Made by a program: the position numbers and the translations under genes
DNA from: GCA-2693325 sp964011675
Lineage (GTDB): Bacteria > Latescibacterota > UBA2968 > UBA8231
Length of the DNA: 64,000 nt
Reading direction: 5' to 3'
Assembly (NCBI GenBank): GCA_964011675.1
Contig: CAXGPR010000005.1
Location: 18,065 to 82,064 of the forward strand
Shown here: piece after piece, positions 1 through 8,582 of the stretch
Layout of the letters: every line of letters starts with the position of its first letter
Position numbering within the stretch: the stretch's first letter is position 1
Notes under the pieces: generated by a model
What the model saw: only the letters and a program-made list of their open reading frames with translations
What the model was told of the DNA's origin: nothing
Database searches by the model: none

Positions 1-1227
1 ATCCATACCGATTCGCTCTGCTAGTTCATCAATGACGCTTTCTGAGGCAAATGCTGCATTGGGGGCGCCAGGAGCGCGATATGCCGATGATTTGGGTTTA
101 TTGACCACCACGTCGAAAGCATCGATGGTGATGTTGGCAATGTTGTAAGGACCTAAAATGCAGGAGGCGCCTGCACCGACAGCAGAGCCTGGGAAACCGC
201 CCGCTTCATAGGCCATATAGGCTTGTGCTGCGGTGAGTGTACCGTCCCTCTTTATACCCATTTTGACTTTTATGTATGAGCCCGGGCCAGGTCCCGTCGC
301 CTCGAATACTTCGGTGCGGCTCATAACCATCTTAACAGGATGGCCAGTTTTGTGCGATAGAATGGCTGCAGCCGGTTCCATGTAGGCCGGGAATTTACCT
401 CCGAAACCGCCCCCGATTTCGCAGGGAATAACTTTTATTTTGGAGATAGGTACCTGAAGGACTTCTGAAACTTGTGAGCGAATCTCAAAGGGCCCCTGCG
501 TGCTGACCCACACTGTGATCGTACCATCTTTTTTCCACCACACGGTCGTATTGTGTGGCTCAATATATCCCTGATGTACGGTCGCTGTATGGAACTCGCG
601 TTCGACTATCTCGTCTGACTCGGCAAATCCGTTCTCCAAGTCACCTGTCGAATTACGGTTGTGGCTGGCGACGTTGCTCTTTTTGTCTGTTTTCTTGCCC
701 ATTTCACGCGTAGTTCGGTTTTCATCGAGCAGAGGAGCGCCGTCTTGCATGGCCTCGCGGACATCTACGACGGCGGGCAATACTTCATACTCGACTTCTA
801 TCAGATCGAGCGCTTCCTCGGCAATGTGTGCGCTGGTTGCTGCCACTGCGGCAAGCGCGTGTCCTTTGTAAAGAGCTTTACTCGAAGCGAGAGAGTTTTG
901 CGCGACTTCGCGGACGTTCATCACCGTCTCACCGAGATTAGATAGGCCATCGACTGTCTCGACTAAATCATCGGCGGTAGCGACGGCCCGCACGCCGTCC
1001 AATCGCATGGCTTTAGACGTGTCGATAGACACAATGCGTGCATGTGCATGCGGACTACGCAGGACCTTTCCAAAGAGCATGCCGGGTAGGCGCACATCCC
1101 CACCGTATATGGCGGCTCCCGTGACCTTGTCTACGCCATCATGTCGTACGGGGCGAGTGCCGATAACTCGATATTTCCCGCCATCGGTGTAGTCTGGGTA
1201 GTCTTTGCTGGAAAAGGAGGTAGCCAT
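1..1227 (-). CDS. xanthine dehydrogenase/aldehyde oxidase family molybdopterin-binding subunit, N-terminal part
   Basis: The reading frame is open from an ATG at 1227 down to the window edge, giving 409 residues with no stop, so the C-terminal half lies outside. It begins with the a/b hammerhead domain (RHDGVDKVTGA near residue 27) and continues into the molybdopterin-binding domain, with GGGFGGK at 272-278 and YRAPG at 383-387, both typical of the large subunit of molybdenum hydroxylases. These enzymes hydroxylate purines, aldehydes or other heterocycles, usually with separate FAD and 2Fe-2S subunits; no partner is visible on this side. The start is set by AAGGAG at 1236-1241. The substrate cannot be told from sequence. 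Family assignment is secure. Confidence 0.9.
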   Translation of the reverse strand, partial: MATSFSSKDYPDYTDGGKYRVIGTRPVRHDGVDKVTGAAIYGGDVRLPGMLFGKVLRSPHAHARIVSIDTSKAMRLDGVRAVATADDLVETVDGLSNLGETVMNVREVAQNSLASSKALYKGHALAAVAATSAHIAEEALDLIEVEYEVLPAVVDVREAMQDGAPLLDENRTTREMGKKTDKKSNVASHNRNSTGDLENGFAESDEIVEREFHTATVHQGYIEPHNTTVWWKKDGTITVWVSTQGPFEIRSQVSEVLQVPISKIKVIPCEIGGGFGGKFPAYMEPAAAILSHKTGHPVKMVMSRTEVFEATGPGPGSYIKVKMGIKRDGTLTAAQAYMAYEAGGFPGSAVGAGASCILGPYNIANITIDAFDVVVNKPKSSAYRAPGAPNAAFASESVIDELAERIGMD

Positions 1228-1376
1228 GTTTAGTACTCCTTATGGATTGTGCTGGTTAGATTTAGATATTAATGTGGTGTGGTATAGCTGCAGAGTCAAG
1301 GTGTGAATATGCGCTTTTTACTACTTCGAGCAATATTTGGCTTATGGCGGGAAAATCGGTTGTATGGAGTAACGGA

Positions 1377-2090
1377 TTGGGTGATGAGCGTATTGGAAAT
1401 GAGCACGTGCACGTGTGGCGCGTCGACTTATCCGTCGCAGATACACGCGTTCCGACTTTGGAAGGTGTACTTTCTCTTGATGAGCGCGCCCGCGCTGCGC
1501 GCGTCTCACGAGGTGAAAATAGGAGACGGTTCGTGGTTTCGCGCGCTGTTTTGCGCTGCCTGCTCTCTCAGTATGCCGAAGTTGCGCCGGAACAACTTCG
1601 CTTCGGCTATGGTCCGCATGGAAAACCGGGGTTGGAGTCTACTGGGCTCGCTCAAGGCCTTAGTTTCAATGTGTCTCACTCGGGAGATGTGATACTTTAC
1701 GCGGTGGCGCGCGGTCGTTCCATCGGCATAGACATCGAGTACGAGCGGCCTCGAAGCAATTTTATGCGTATTGCTGAGCGCTTTTTCTCCATAGAAGAAT
1801 GCGAAACGCTGCATGCGTTTCCCGAGAGAGATCGCCTTAGCGCCTTTTATCGCTGTTGGACTCGCAAAGAAGCTTATGTGAAAGCGCGTGGAGACGGAAT
1901 CGCCGCGGGATTAGATACTTTCTCTGTCTCGATGGACGAAAAGCCATGCCTGCTGCGTTCAGACGAGGGCCCTGCTGAAGTAGCCCGTTGGAGTATGTCC
2001 GATGTTATGGTCGAGGACGGATACGTTAGCGCTCTATGCACTGAAGGCCGTGAAATTATCGTATCGCACTTCGTGTGGTCTGCGTGCTGA
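1377..2090 (+). CDS. 4'-phosphopantetheinyl transferase, Sfp type
   Basis: It transfers the phosphopantetheine arm of CoA to carrier-protein serines. The three family motifs are present in order: FNVSHSGD, GIDIE (magnesium-binding acidic pair) and CWTRKEAYVKARG. I chose the TTG at 1377, seven bases after GGAG (1366-1369), because it gives a 237-residue protein close to Sfp length and starting just before the conserved HVHVWRVDL stretch. An in-frame ATG at 1344 lacks a ribosome site, and the frame is open back to 1272. No polyketide or peptide synthetase lies nearby, so it may serve fatty acid synthesis or a distant secondary-metabolite locus. It diverges from the molybdenum hydroxylase gene. 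Confidence 0.9.
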   Translation: MGDERIGNEHVHVWRVDLSVADTRVPTLEGVLSLDERARAARVSRGENRRRFVVSRAVLRCLLSQYAEVAPEQLRFGYGPHGKPGLESTGLAQGLSFNVSHSGDVILYAVARGRSIGIDIEYERPRSNFMRIAERFFSIEECETLHAFPERDRLSAFYRCWTRKEAYVKARGDGIAAGLDTFSVSMDEKPCLLRSDEGPAEVARWSMSDVMVEDGYVSALCTEGREIIVSHFVWSAC

Positions 2091-2095
2091 GCACA

Positions 2096-2845
2096 TCAAA
2101 TTACCAGATCGGTGACTACACCCCGCATGTCCATCTCGAAGTCGATGTCTATTACAGGGGGACGGCTGTAATACCACCGGCTGCCGTGGCGGACGGCGGA
2201 TTCCATCTGGGGCAGAATGAGTTGATTGTACAATTCAACTAACGGATGAATGGTGTAAATGTCGACGGTGTTAATCAAATCCCAGGAGCCTCCTAAGCCG
2301 ATTAACCGCTCCTCCATCACTCGCATGACATAGGTTGTCTTCTCTCGCATCGATTCGTGAGAGGTGTCGCCTGCCCGTATGATGCGTTCTTCCTCAAGTA
2401 TGCCTTCTAAAACCTCGCCCGCGCCGGCAACAATCAGCGTTTTTCGTTTGATGTGTGGGTTGGCTACAACGTAGGAAAAGGCGTGTAGATGTGGTTCGCT
2501 AGGGGGCTGGTGTATGGGGGCAATATTAGTCCGAGCTACTGGGTTGAGTCCGTCGACAAATACCCCCCAATCCTGAAGAACCGCGCAGTAATCGCGGTTA
2601 AAATCTATGAAACCTTGCATAGTGAAAGGAGTGGGGGACCTGAGTTCCATGCTGCATAGTGCGTTGCGGTCGAGGTCGAGTTCCTTCAGGTGTGAGGCAA
2701 CGCGTTGGAAGCCTTGCTCCCAGGGCAGAGACCGTTCCAAAGTTGCATGAATGATTTCATAGCCTGCATTAGCGACGACGCCGCAAGAATAAGGGTCGAT
2801 GCCTTGTAGGAAGTGGTAGTTGCCGCGCGGATGTTCAAGTAACAT
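2096..2845 (-). CDS. RidA-superfamily-like protein resembling CnbZ-type aminomuconate deaminases
   Basis: A 249-residue soluble protein with no signal peptide. The opening (GNYHFLQGIDPYSCGVVA), the internal ELRSPTPFTMQGFIDFN and DGLNPVARTNIAP look like the family annotated as 2-amino-5-chloromuconate deaminase CnbZ, distantly related to YjgF/RidA. I recall this resemblance rather than having computed it. Such proteins remove an amino group from enamine or imine intermediates. No ring-cleavage genes are adjacent, so the real substrate is unknown. The start ATG has GAGGG upstream. It converges with the phosphopantetheinyl transferase, with five bases between the stop codons. Confidence 0.5.
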   Translation of the reverse strand: MLLEHPRGNYHFLQGIDPYSCGVVANAGYEIIHATLERSLPWEQGFQRVASHLKELDLDRNALCSMELRSPTPFTMQGFIDFNRDYCAVLQDWGVFVDGLNPVARTNIAPIHQPPSEPHLHAFSYVVANPHIKRKTLIVAGAGEVLEGILEEERIIRAGDTSHESMREKTTYVMRVMEERLIGLGGSWDLINTVDIYTIHPLVELYNQLILPQMESAVRHGSRWYYSRPPVIDIDFEMDMRGVVTDLVI

Positions 2846-2975
2846 GGATCCCTCTTCTTCTGGTTGAAACTTCTGGCAAACAACTCTGCTTCAACGATGA
2901 AGCGTTTTTTTCTTGGCAGCTTGAGTTGGCGTGTTATCGTAAACAATAAATATAACATATGAGAAGCGGATTACC

Positions 2976-3431
2976 ATGCCTCGGGTATCCCAAGCATCTG
3001 TGCCGTTGGCTAGCCAAGCGCAGATGGAACTCAGTCAGGTACAAAACAGCTGAGTTACCCAGAGAAGCAAACTGCGCTCGCGCGTAATCGCGCGTTGAGA
3101 CAAATTAGTGCGCGTTATGGAAGCCGTTGCCCAGCAGCTTTCTTCCAACGGCGTCAGCAGCGCACAGCATTCTCTTATTGTGGCTCGTTTTAAATATTTA
3201 CAGCGTCGAGTTAATGAAATTGACGGCGTCGTCGTCAGTGATGGACGCGTAGATGCTGTGGCGCTTTCGGGAACGCCCCTTGCGTTGGAATTTGACGACA
3301 GTCATAGCGCCAGTAGAGGGGTGCGTGAACTGTCCAAAATACGAGAGGACAAGCCGGTTGAAGCCCGTGCAGCGTCTACACGTTCACCGGCAAGCGGAGA
3401 ACGTGGGCAGGTGGTAGATATTATAGTGTAG
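2976..3431 (+). pseudogene. small uncharacterised gene, apparently disrupted by two compensating frameshifts
   Basis: The 3' part (from a GTG at 3108 or an ATG at 3117) is an open frame of about 105 residues with a coherent stretch, VARFKYLQRRVNEIDGVVV, and a polar tail. The same frame continues upstream to an ATG at 2976 but contains TGA stops at 3051 and 3096. Between about 3041 and 3125 a different frame reads smoothly (KQTALARNRALRQISARYG) with no stop. Joined as frame A, frame B, frame A it gives one plausible protein of about 150 residues. I do not recognise the family. This is either a decayed gene, two assembly errors, or a shorter intact gene starting at 3108. Confidence 0.45.
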
Positions 3432-3528
3432 CGTTTTCGGTCGTTGGAACTGACTCGGGTTTTTTTGTGCGTATGCCCCGAGTATGTATATATTTTCATT
3501 TTTAATTTCGTGAAGATCTGGAGGTAAA

Positions 3529-4494
3529 ATGGCCGACGAGTATAAGGTGTTGTTGCGTAGCGAAGTGGAGCCATATAGACTGATCGTACCACTAATCAGA
3601 GAAGCGGGTTGCCAAATTGTGCGCTGGAACCCGTTAGAAGATGCCCCGCCAGCTGAAGTCTTGAAGTCGGTTGAAGGTGTTTATAACTTTGGTCACTTTC
3701 CCTTTACGTATGGGCACATGGACAGCATGCCAAGCTTGCGAGTCGTAAGTAATTTTGGCGTGGGCGTAGATCATATTGACCTTGAAGCGGCTCAACTGCG
3801 CGGAATACCTGTCGGCAATACGCCGAAGTTGCTCGACGGCGCTACAGCGGACATAACTTTTGCTCTATTGCTGGCTACTGCGCGGAATGTTGTTCGGGGA
3901 GATCATTATGCTCGAAGCCCCGAGTTTACCCAATACGATCCGAGCTTTATGCTAGGACAAGAGGTGCATGGCGCGATTCTGGGGATCGTGGGCTTGGGTA
4001 GTATTGGCTATGAGGTTGCTCGCCGTGCACGAGCATTTGATATGCGGGTAATTTATCACAATCGCACGAGGAATATGCGAGCAGAGAACGATCTCGGAGC
4101 GACTTACGTCGAGCTAGACGAACTGCTGGCAACGTCGGATTTTGTCGCGCTAAATGCGCCTCTCACTCAAGAGACGCGCGGTATGATCGGACGGCGCGAG
4201 TTAGCGCTGATGAAGAAAACGGCTGTGTTAGTTAACGCCGCACGTGGCGCTGTGGTTGATCACGATGCACTGTTTGAATGTCTTTCTCGCAAAGATATCT
4301 ATGCGGCTGGATTAGACGTCACGGACCCAGAACCTCTGCCGCGAGACCACCCCCTGTTAGATTTAGATAACTTGGTCGTCGTGCCCCATCTGGGTAGTGC
4401 GACCGTGCAGACAAGAGACGCCATGGCGCGTCGTTCCGTGGAGAATTTGATCGCCGGTTTACAGCGTCAACCGCTACCTAGTCGAATCGTGTGA
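3529..4494 (+). CDS. D-isomer-specific 2-hydroxyacid dehydrogenase, glyoxylate/hydroxypyruvate reductase-like
   Basis: A 321-residue NAD(P)-dependent oxidoreductase that interconverts 2-keto and D-2-hydroxy acids. The Rossmann motif GIVGLGSIG is at 152-160. The catalytic trio is visible as Arg239 (NAARG), Glu268 (DVTDPEP) and His287 (VPHLGSAT). The run from GLDVTDPEP to PHLGSAT is close to human GRHPR as I remember it, which favours glyoxylate or hydroxypyruvate as substrate, but this is inference. GGAGGT lies six bases before the ATG. trxB starts 41 bases downstream, so the two may be cotranscribed. Confidence 0.9.
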   Translation: MADEYKVLLRSEVEPYRLIVPLIREAGCQIVRWNPLEDAPPAEVLKSVEGVYNFGHFPFTYGHMDSMPSLRVVSNFGVGVDHIDLEAAQLRGIPVGNTPKLLDGATADITFALLLATARNVVRGDHYARSPEFTQYDPSFMLGQEVHGAILGIVGLGSIGYEVARRARAFDMRVIYHNRTRNMRAENDLGATYVELDELLATSDFVALNAPLTQETRGMIGRRELALMKKTAVLVNAARGAVVDHDALFECLSRKDIYAAGLDVTDPEPLPRDHPLLDLDNLVVVPHLGSATVQTRDAMARRSVENLIAGLQRQPLPSRIV

Positions 4495-4535
4495 ATCAGA
4501 CCTCTTTCAAAAAACATTCGAGACAAGAGAGAAAT

Positions 4536-5471
4536 ATGAGTAACGAAAATCACTATCGCGTTATTGTAATCGGCTCCGGACCTGCAGGCCTAACGGCCGC
4601 ACTCTATGCGGCGCGAGCCGACTTAGCGCCCCTCGTCTTAGAAGGGCTGCAGCCAGGTGGGCAGCTGACGATTACGACAGAAGTAGAAAATTTTCCCGGT
4701 TTTCCCGAGGGAATTATGGGGCCGGAACTCATGGACAATATGCGCGCTCAGGCACAGCGTTTCGGTGCAGAGACACAGTTTAAAATGGCGACGGTGACTG
4801 ATCTTTCGAAACGTCCATTTGAGGTACAGACAGACGACGCAAGGTATACGGGTGACGTGCTTATTATCGCTACGGGTGCGTCGGCGCGACTGTTGGGTAT
4901 CGAGTCGGAAAGTCTGCTTATGGGACACGGCGTATCGGCGTGTGCTACATGCGATGGGTTCTTCTTTCGCGACAAGGAGGTTGTCGTCGTAGGAGGAGGA
5001 GACTCCGCTATGGAAGAGGCGACTTACCTGACGAAGTTCGCCTCAAAAGTGACAGTCGTGCACCGCCGTGAGACGTTTCGCGCATCACGCATAATGCTCA
5101 GTCGTGCGCAGGGGAATCCCCAAATTGAGTTTGTTACCCACGCCGAGGTAGATGAGATACTGCAGGCCGAAGATGAGAAGGCCGTGTGCGGCGTCCGGCT
5201 GCGCGACACGCGTACGGGAGAACTGCGCGACTTGGCCTGTGAAGGCGTATTTATGGCAATTGGTCACGTGCCGAACTCGTCTACATTTGATGGACAAGTG
5301 AAAATGGACGAGCACGGATATATACTGACCGAAGCAGACTCTACACAGACAGACGTCGAAGGCGTATTTGCCTGTGGTGATGTACAGGACACAGTCTACC
5401 GGCAGGCGGTTACGGCCGCCGGCAGCGGCTGCATGGCTGCAATAGAAGCCGAACGTTTTCTATCGCACTGA
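4536..5471 (+). CDS. trxB: thioredoxin-disulfide reductase
   Basis: A 311-residue flavoprotein that passes electrons from NADPH to thioredoxin. It has FAD-binding GSGPAG at 13-18, the redox centre CATC at 136-139, NADPH-binding GGGDSA near 153-158, and the C-terminal FAD motif GVFACGDVQD. The ATG at 4536 fits the family N-terminus; the frame is open back to a GTG at 4491 but those 15 residues are not family-like and have no ribosome site. It sits between a hydroxyacid dehydrogenase and rsmA on the same strand. Confidence 0.97.
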   Translation: MSNENHYRVIVIGSGPAGLTAALYAARADLAPLVLEGLQPGGQLTITTEVENFPGFPEGIMGPELMDNMRAQAQRFGAETQFKMATVTDLSKRPFEVQTDDARYTGDVLIIATGASARLLGIESESLLMGHGVSACATCDGFFFRDKEVVVVGGGDSAMEEATYLTKFASKVTVVHRRETFRASRIMLSRAQGNPQIEFVTHAEVDEILQAEDEKAVCGVRLRDTRTGELRDLACEGVFMAIGHVPNSSTFDGQVKMDEHGYILTEADSTQTDVEGVFACGDVQDTVYRQAVTAAGSGCMAAIEAERFLSH

Positions 5472-5518
5472 ACAGAGCCTCTGATCACGGTGTTTTACAA
5501 GCCCCTCGCCACTTTTTC

Positions 5519-6319
5519 ATGCGTGATATACTGAGACAGTACGGAATCCGCCCCAATCATCAACTGGGTCAGAACTTCCTCTGCGATAAGGCGGTGCTGC
5601 GGCGCGAGGTGGCGTATGCCGATGTTGAGAAACTGGACGTCATTCTTGAGATCGGTCCGGGCATCGGCAACCTGACGCGTAGGCTATTAGAGCGAGCCGG
5701 GCGGGTCGTTGCCATCGAGCGCGACCGCCAATTTGAACCGTGTTTAAGCGACTTACAAAAGACGTATCCGCATTTGGAGCTTATTTGGGGCGATGCCCTC
5801 GAAGTAGATTTCCCCACATTCGACAAGGTCGTGTCCAACCTGCCGTACAAAGTGACCTTGCCACTCCTGTTCAAAATGTTGGACCAGCGCTTCCGCAACG
5901 GGACTCTCATTTTTCAAAAACGACTTGCCGAGCGTATTTGCGCACGCGTGGGAGAGAAGGGCTATTGTAGACTGAGTGTTGCTCTCGGTCGGCGCGCCAA
6001 GGTGGAGATCTTGGAGACCTTGGGTAGCAGCGCATTCTACCCGCCGCCCAGCGTTAAAAGTGCAGTCGTATCCATTGAGCGGACAAAACCGCGCTTTGAT
6101 ATCCCCTCAGAAGACGCATTTCGGATCGTACTCGAAGCCCTTTTTACACATCGGCATCTGAGCGTTGAGCAGGCTTTAGCACGGGCGGATTACCGCGTTT
6201 TCTCATCGGCTACCGTCGGACGTATAAGCGGCAAACTGCGCAAGAAAACTGTTTGTATGGTGACGCCGCGCGAGTTTGGCGAAATTGCGCGAGTCTTCGG
6301 GCAGCTTTCCCGCAGCTAG
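5519..6319 (+). CDS. rsmA: 16S rRNA dimethyladenosine transferase of archaeal Dim1-like type
   Basis: It dimethylates two adjacent adenines near the 3' end of 16S rRNA using SAM. SAM motif I is EIGPGIGN at 44-51 and the catalytic NLPY is at 107-110. The segments LIWGDALEVD (88-97), GEKGYCRLSVALGRRAKVEI and SAFYPPPSVKSAVV match archaeal Dim1 proteins, for example Methanocaldococcus, better than typical bacterial KsgA, judged from memory. The 266-residue length fits the archaeal form. No ribosome site is clear before the ATG at 5519. It converges with the downstream C45 gene, five bases apart. Confidence 0.9.
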   Translation: MRDILRQYGIRPNHQLGQNFLCDKAVLRREVAYADVEKLDVILEIGPGIGNLTRRLLERAGRVVAIERDRQFEPCLSDLQKTYPHLELIWGDALEVDFPTFDKVVSNLPYKVTLPLLFKMLDQRFRNGTLIFQKRLAERICARVGEKGYCRLSVALGRRAKVEILETLGSSAFYPPPSVKSAVVSIERTKPRFDIPSEDAFRIVLEALFTHRHLSVEQALARADYRVFSSATVGRISGKLRKKTVCMVTPREFGEIARVFGQLSRS

Positions 6320-6324
6320 CTACC

Positions 6325-7347
6325 TCAATTCAGTGAGTATACCTCGTAGTCGTTTTGGCAGGGATTACCTCGGCTAACGTGCATGCGGCCTGCTGAGGCT
6401 TCTATCACTACAGAGAATACGCTCTGCCAAAACCCAGTCGAAGGATGGTCGTTTGCGTGGCGACAGATCGAATATGGGTAGCCTTGGTGATCGCGCAACG
6501 CACTTTGCGCCCGTTTTACAGAAATCGGTCTTTCTGAGAGAAGCTGGTCTATGCGACGAAGTCTAGGGCCCGATTCAATGAGCTCGGGAAAGTTGTCATT
6601 GACAGGAGCCAATTCGGGATGCAGGCAGTGGTTGGTGTGGGTTACTAATGCGCGATCGCGTAAGAGATACACATCGTCAATGGTCACTTCTAAATCGGCC
6701 GGTCCTTGGGGCGTTGCCAGCATAATGTTGGCAGGTATGGCCCGTTTGGCACGGCGGATGGCGCTTATGGCCTGCTCCAAACTCGTACTTTCATACAGGG
6801 CACGCACCGTGAAATAATGGGGCACGCCAATGCGTCTACTAGGTGCCGGGAGGGTATTTAAGCATACGCCTATTCCCGCATCGTTGAGGCCTATGTAGGC
6901 GATGAGACCGGCTTGCGTAATATTCATAACGGCCGGTGACTCAGTGGGTCTTCTGCGCAGTACGATTGTGTAGGGGTCGAGTGCTGGATCGTTGTCCCAG
7001 TTTTGGGCGACGATGGAAGGGGTCGCAAAGGACGTGCATCCAGCGTCTTCTTCGGGTTGGAGCTGGTTGCGTACTTGGAGCAGCACGAGATCGTCAAAGG
7101 AGACGTCAGAGCTCTGCGCAACGCCGCGGAGTTCGTCTAACATGTGGGGTGCATAAGACTCTACGCAGGCCGCGCTTTGGCGAGCTACCTCGAGTGCAGC
7201 TTCGCGCGATATGGCGATGGTCTTGTTAACGCGCTCGAGCGCGACGTAGGCAAAACCGCGGACTTCTTCCCGTGCGGCTTCGCCCAGCTGTTGTCCCATT
7301 TCAAACGGAGATCCGACGACTTCTACTTCTCGATAGCGTGTGCTCAC
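6325..7347 (-). CDS. C45-type Ntn-hydrolase (acyl-CoA:6-aminopenicillanate acyltransferase-like)
   Basis: A 340-residue member of the peptidase C45 family. The likely nucleophile is Cys104 in DAGCTSFA, followed by the conserved AQNWD. In the penicillin enzyme the proprotein cuts itself just before this Cys, and related bacterial proteins are amidases or linear-amide acyltransferases with mostly unknown substrates. The start is a GTG at 7347 whose bases overlap the stop of the upstream quinone reductase (GTGA), with GGAG upstream, so the two are probably translationally coupled. No signal peptide is seen. Confidence 0.85.
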   Translation of the reverse strand: MSTRYREVEVVGSPFEMGQQLGEAAREEVRGFAYVALERVNKTIAISREAALEVARQSAACVESYAPHMLDELRGVAQSSDVSFDDLVLLQVRNQLQPEEDAGCTSFATPSIVAQNWDNDPALDPYTIVLRRRPTESPAVMNITQAGLIAYIGLNDAGIGVCLNTLPAPSRRIGVPHYFTVRALYESTSLEQAISAIRRAKRAIPANIMLATPQGPADLEVTIDDVYLLRDRALVTHTNHCLHPELAPVNDNFPELIESGPRLRRIDQLLSERPISVKRAQSALRDHQGYPYSICRHANDHPSTGFWQSVFSVVIEASAGRMHVSRGNPCQNDYEVYSLN

Positions 7348-8327
7348 AGCGATTCTCCTGCCTTGCGTATGGCGAGTACTACTTTGCCTATGTTTTTGTT
7401 TTGGGCGAGTATTTGCTGCGCTTCCTCTGCCCGTTCAATTGGCCACACTCTGTCAATTACGGGAACAATCTCACCTCCTGTTATCAGTGGCCAAAATCGC
7501 TCGGTGAAAGCGCGCGTGATAGCCGTCTTCTCTGCGTCTGTTCGGCTGCGCAGCGTAGAGCCAATCAGACGCAGACGCTTGCTGAGGACCTGACCCATGT
7601 CGAGCGGTGCGTGCGTGCCGGAAAGTAGCGCAATAAAGACGAGGCGTCCCATTGGGTTGAGAAGGCGTATGTTGCGCTCGAGATAGTCTGCTGCGCTGAT
7701 GTCGATTATCACATCTACGCCTTTGCAGTGTTCCAGAGTTGCTTCGGCAAAATTGCGCTCGTTATAGTTGATCGCTATATCTGCGCCCAGCGTCAGGCAG
7801 CGCTCCGTTTTAGCATTGGTGCCAGCGGTCGCGATGACGCTACAGTTTGAACTCTTAGCCAGCTGTATAGCGGCGGTGCCAACGCCGCTTCCTCCTCCGT
7901 GTATGAGCACTGTCTCGTCCGGCTGCAGCTGTCCTTCTATGAATAGGTTTACAAAAGCGGTCAGAAAGACTTCTGGCACGGCGGCTCCACGTGTGAAGCT
8001 CCAATCCTCAGGTAGGGCAATCAAGTGGTCTGCGTGTACGGCTACCTGCTCGGCGTATCCTCCGCCAGAGAGGAGGGCGAGCACGCGATCTCCTGCGGAC
8101 CATCCGCGCACCTGATTCCCTACGCTTCGAATGGTTCCGCACATCTCTAGACCCATATAAGGTGGAGCGCCGGGCGGGGGGGGATAGTGCCCGGCTCGTT
8201 GGAGTAGATCTGCCCGGTTAACCGCGCTCGCGTGCACATCTACAAGCACTTGATGCGCTGCGTACGTTGGATCATTTACCTCCTGCCAGTGGAGCTGACC
8301 GTCTCCGTCTACTACGATGGCACGCAT
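7344..8327 (-). CDS. zinc-independent quinone oxidoreductase (MDR family)
   Basis: A 327-residue medium-chain dehydrogenase of the NADPH:quinone reductase branch. The N-terminus has the GroES-like fold signature SAVNRADLLQRAGHYPPPPG, and the cofactor site reads HGGGSGVGTAAIQLAK. Zinc-binding cysteines are absent, as expected for this branch, which is close to TP53I3/PIG3. It reduces quinones or enones with NADPH. GGAG precedes the ATG. It overlaps the C45 gene by four bases, so a two-gene operon is likely; why an amide-cleaving enzyme should pair with it is not evident. Confidence 0.93.
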   Translation of the reverse strand: MRAIVVDGDGQLHWQEVNDPTYAAHQVLVDVHASAVNRADLLQRAGHYPPPPGAPPYMGLEMCGTIRSVGNQVRGWSAGDRVLALLSGGGYAEQVAVHADHLIALPEDWSFTRGAAVPEVFLTAFVNLFIEGQLQPDETVLIHGGGSGVGTAAIQLAKSSNCSVIATAGTNAKTERCLTLGADIAINYNERNFAEATLEHCKGVDVIIDISAADYLERNIRLLNPMGRLVFIALLSGTHAPLDMGQVLSKRLRLIGSTLRSRTDAEKTAITRAFTERFWPLITGGEIVPVIDRVWPIERAEEAQQILAQNKNIGKVVLAIRKAGESL

Positions 8328-8582
8328 GATGTGTCTCCATATCGTGTTACGTGGAAAATATCAGTGGATATGAAAAACAATTCTGCCAAGCGGCGCTATC
8401 TTTTTGAGATTTGTGCTGTCTTGTTTACGCGTGGCCATGCGCATGTATAGAGGGCTGCTATGCGGTGCGTAGTGCGCTATATTCCTAGTCAGGACTGACT
8501 GCAGTAGATATGCGAAGTGAATTTTTTGAAAAGTGGAGAGATTGCAAGCGATGGGCTCAGTATGATATGAAAGGAGAAAGCA

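Noticed and set aside
659..1192. Plus-strand open frames at 659-945 and 1007-1192
   Set aside because: They lie opposite the well-supported molybdenum hydroxylase gene on the minus strand and look like nothing known.
3453..3483. Inverted repeat ACTCGGG / CCCGAGT before the hydroxyacid dehydrogenase gene, considered as a terminator
   Set aside because: The T-run is inside the loop, not after the stem, so it does not fit a terminator on either strand; possible operator but no other support.
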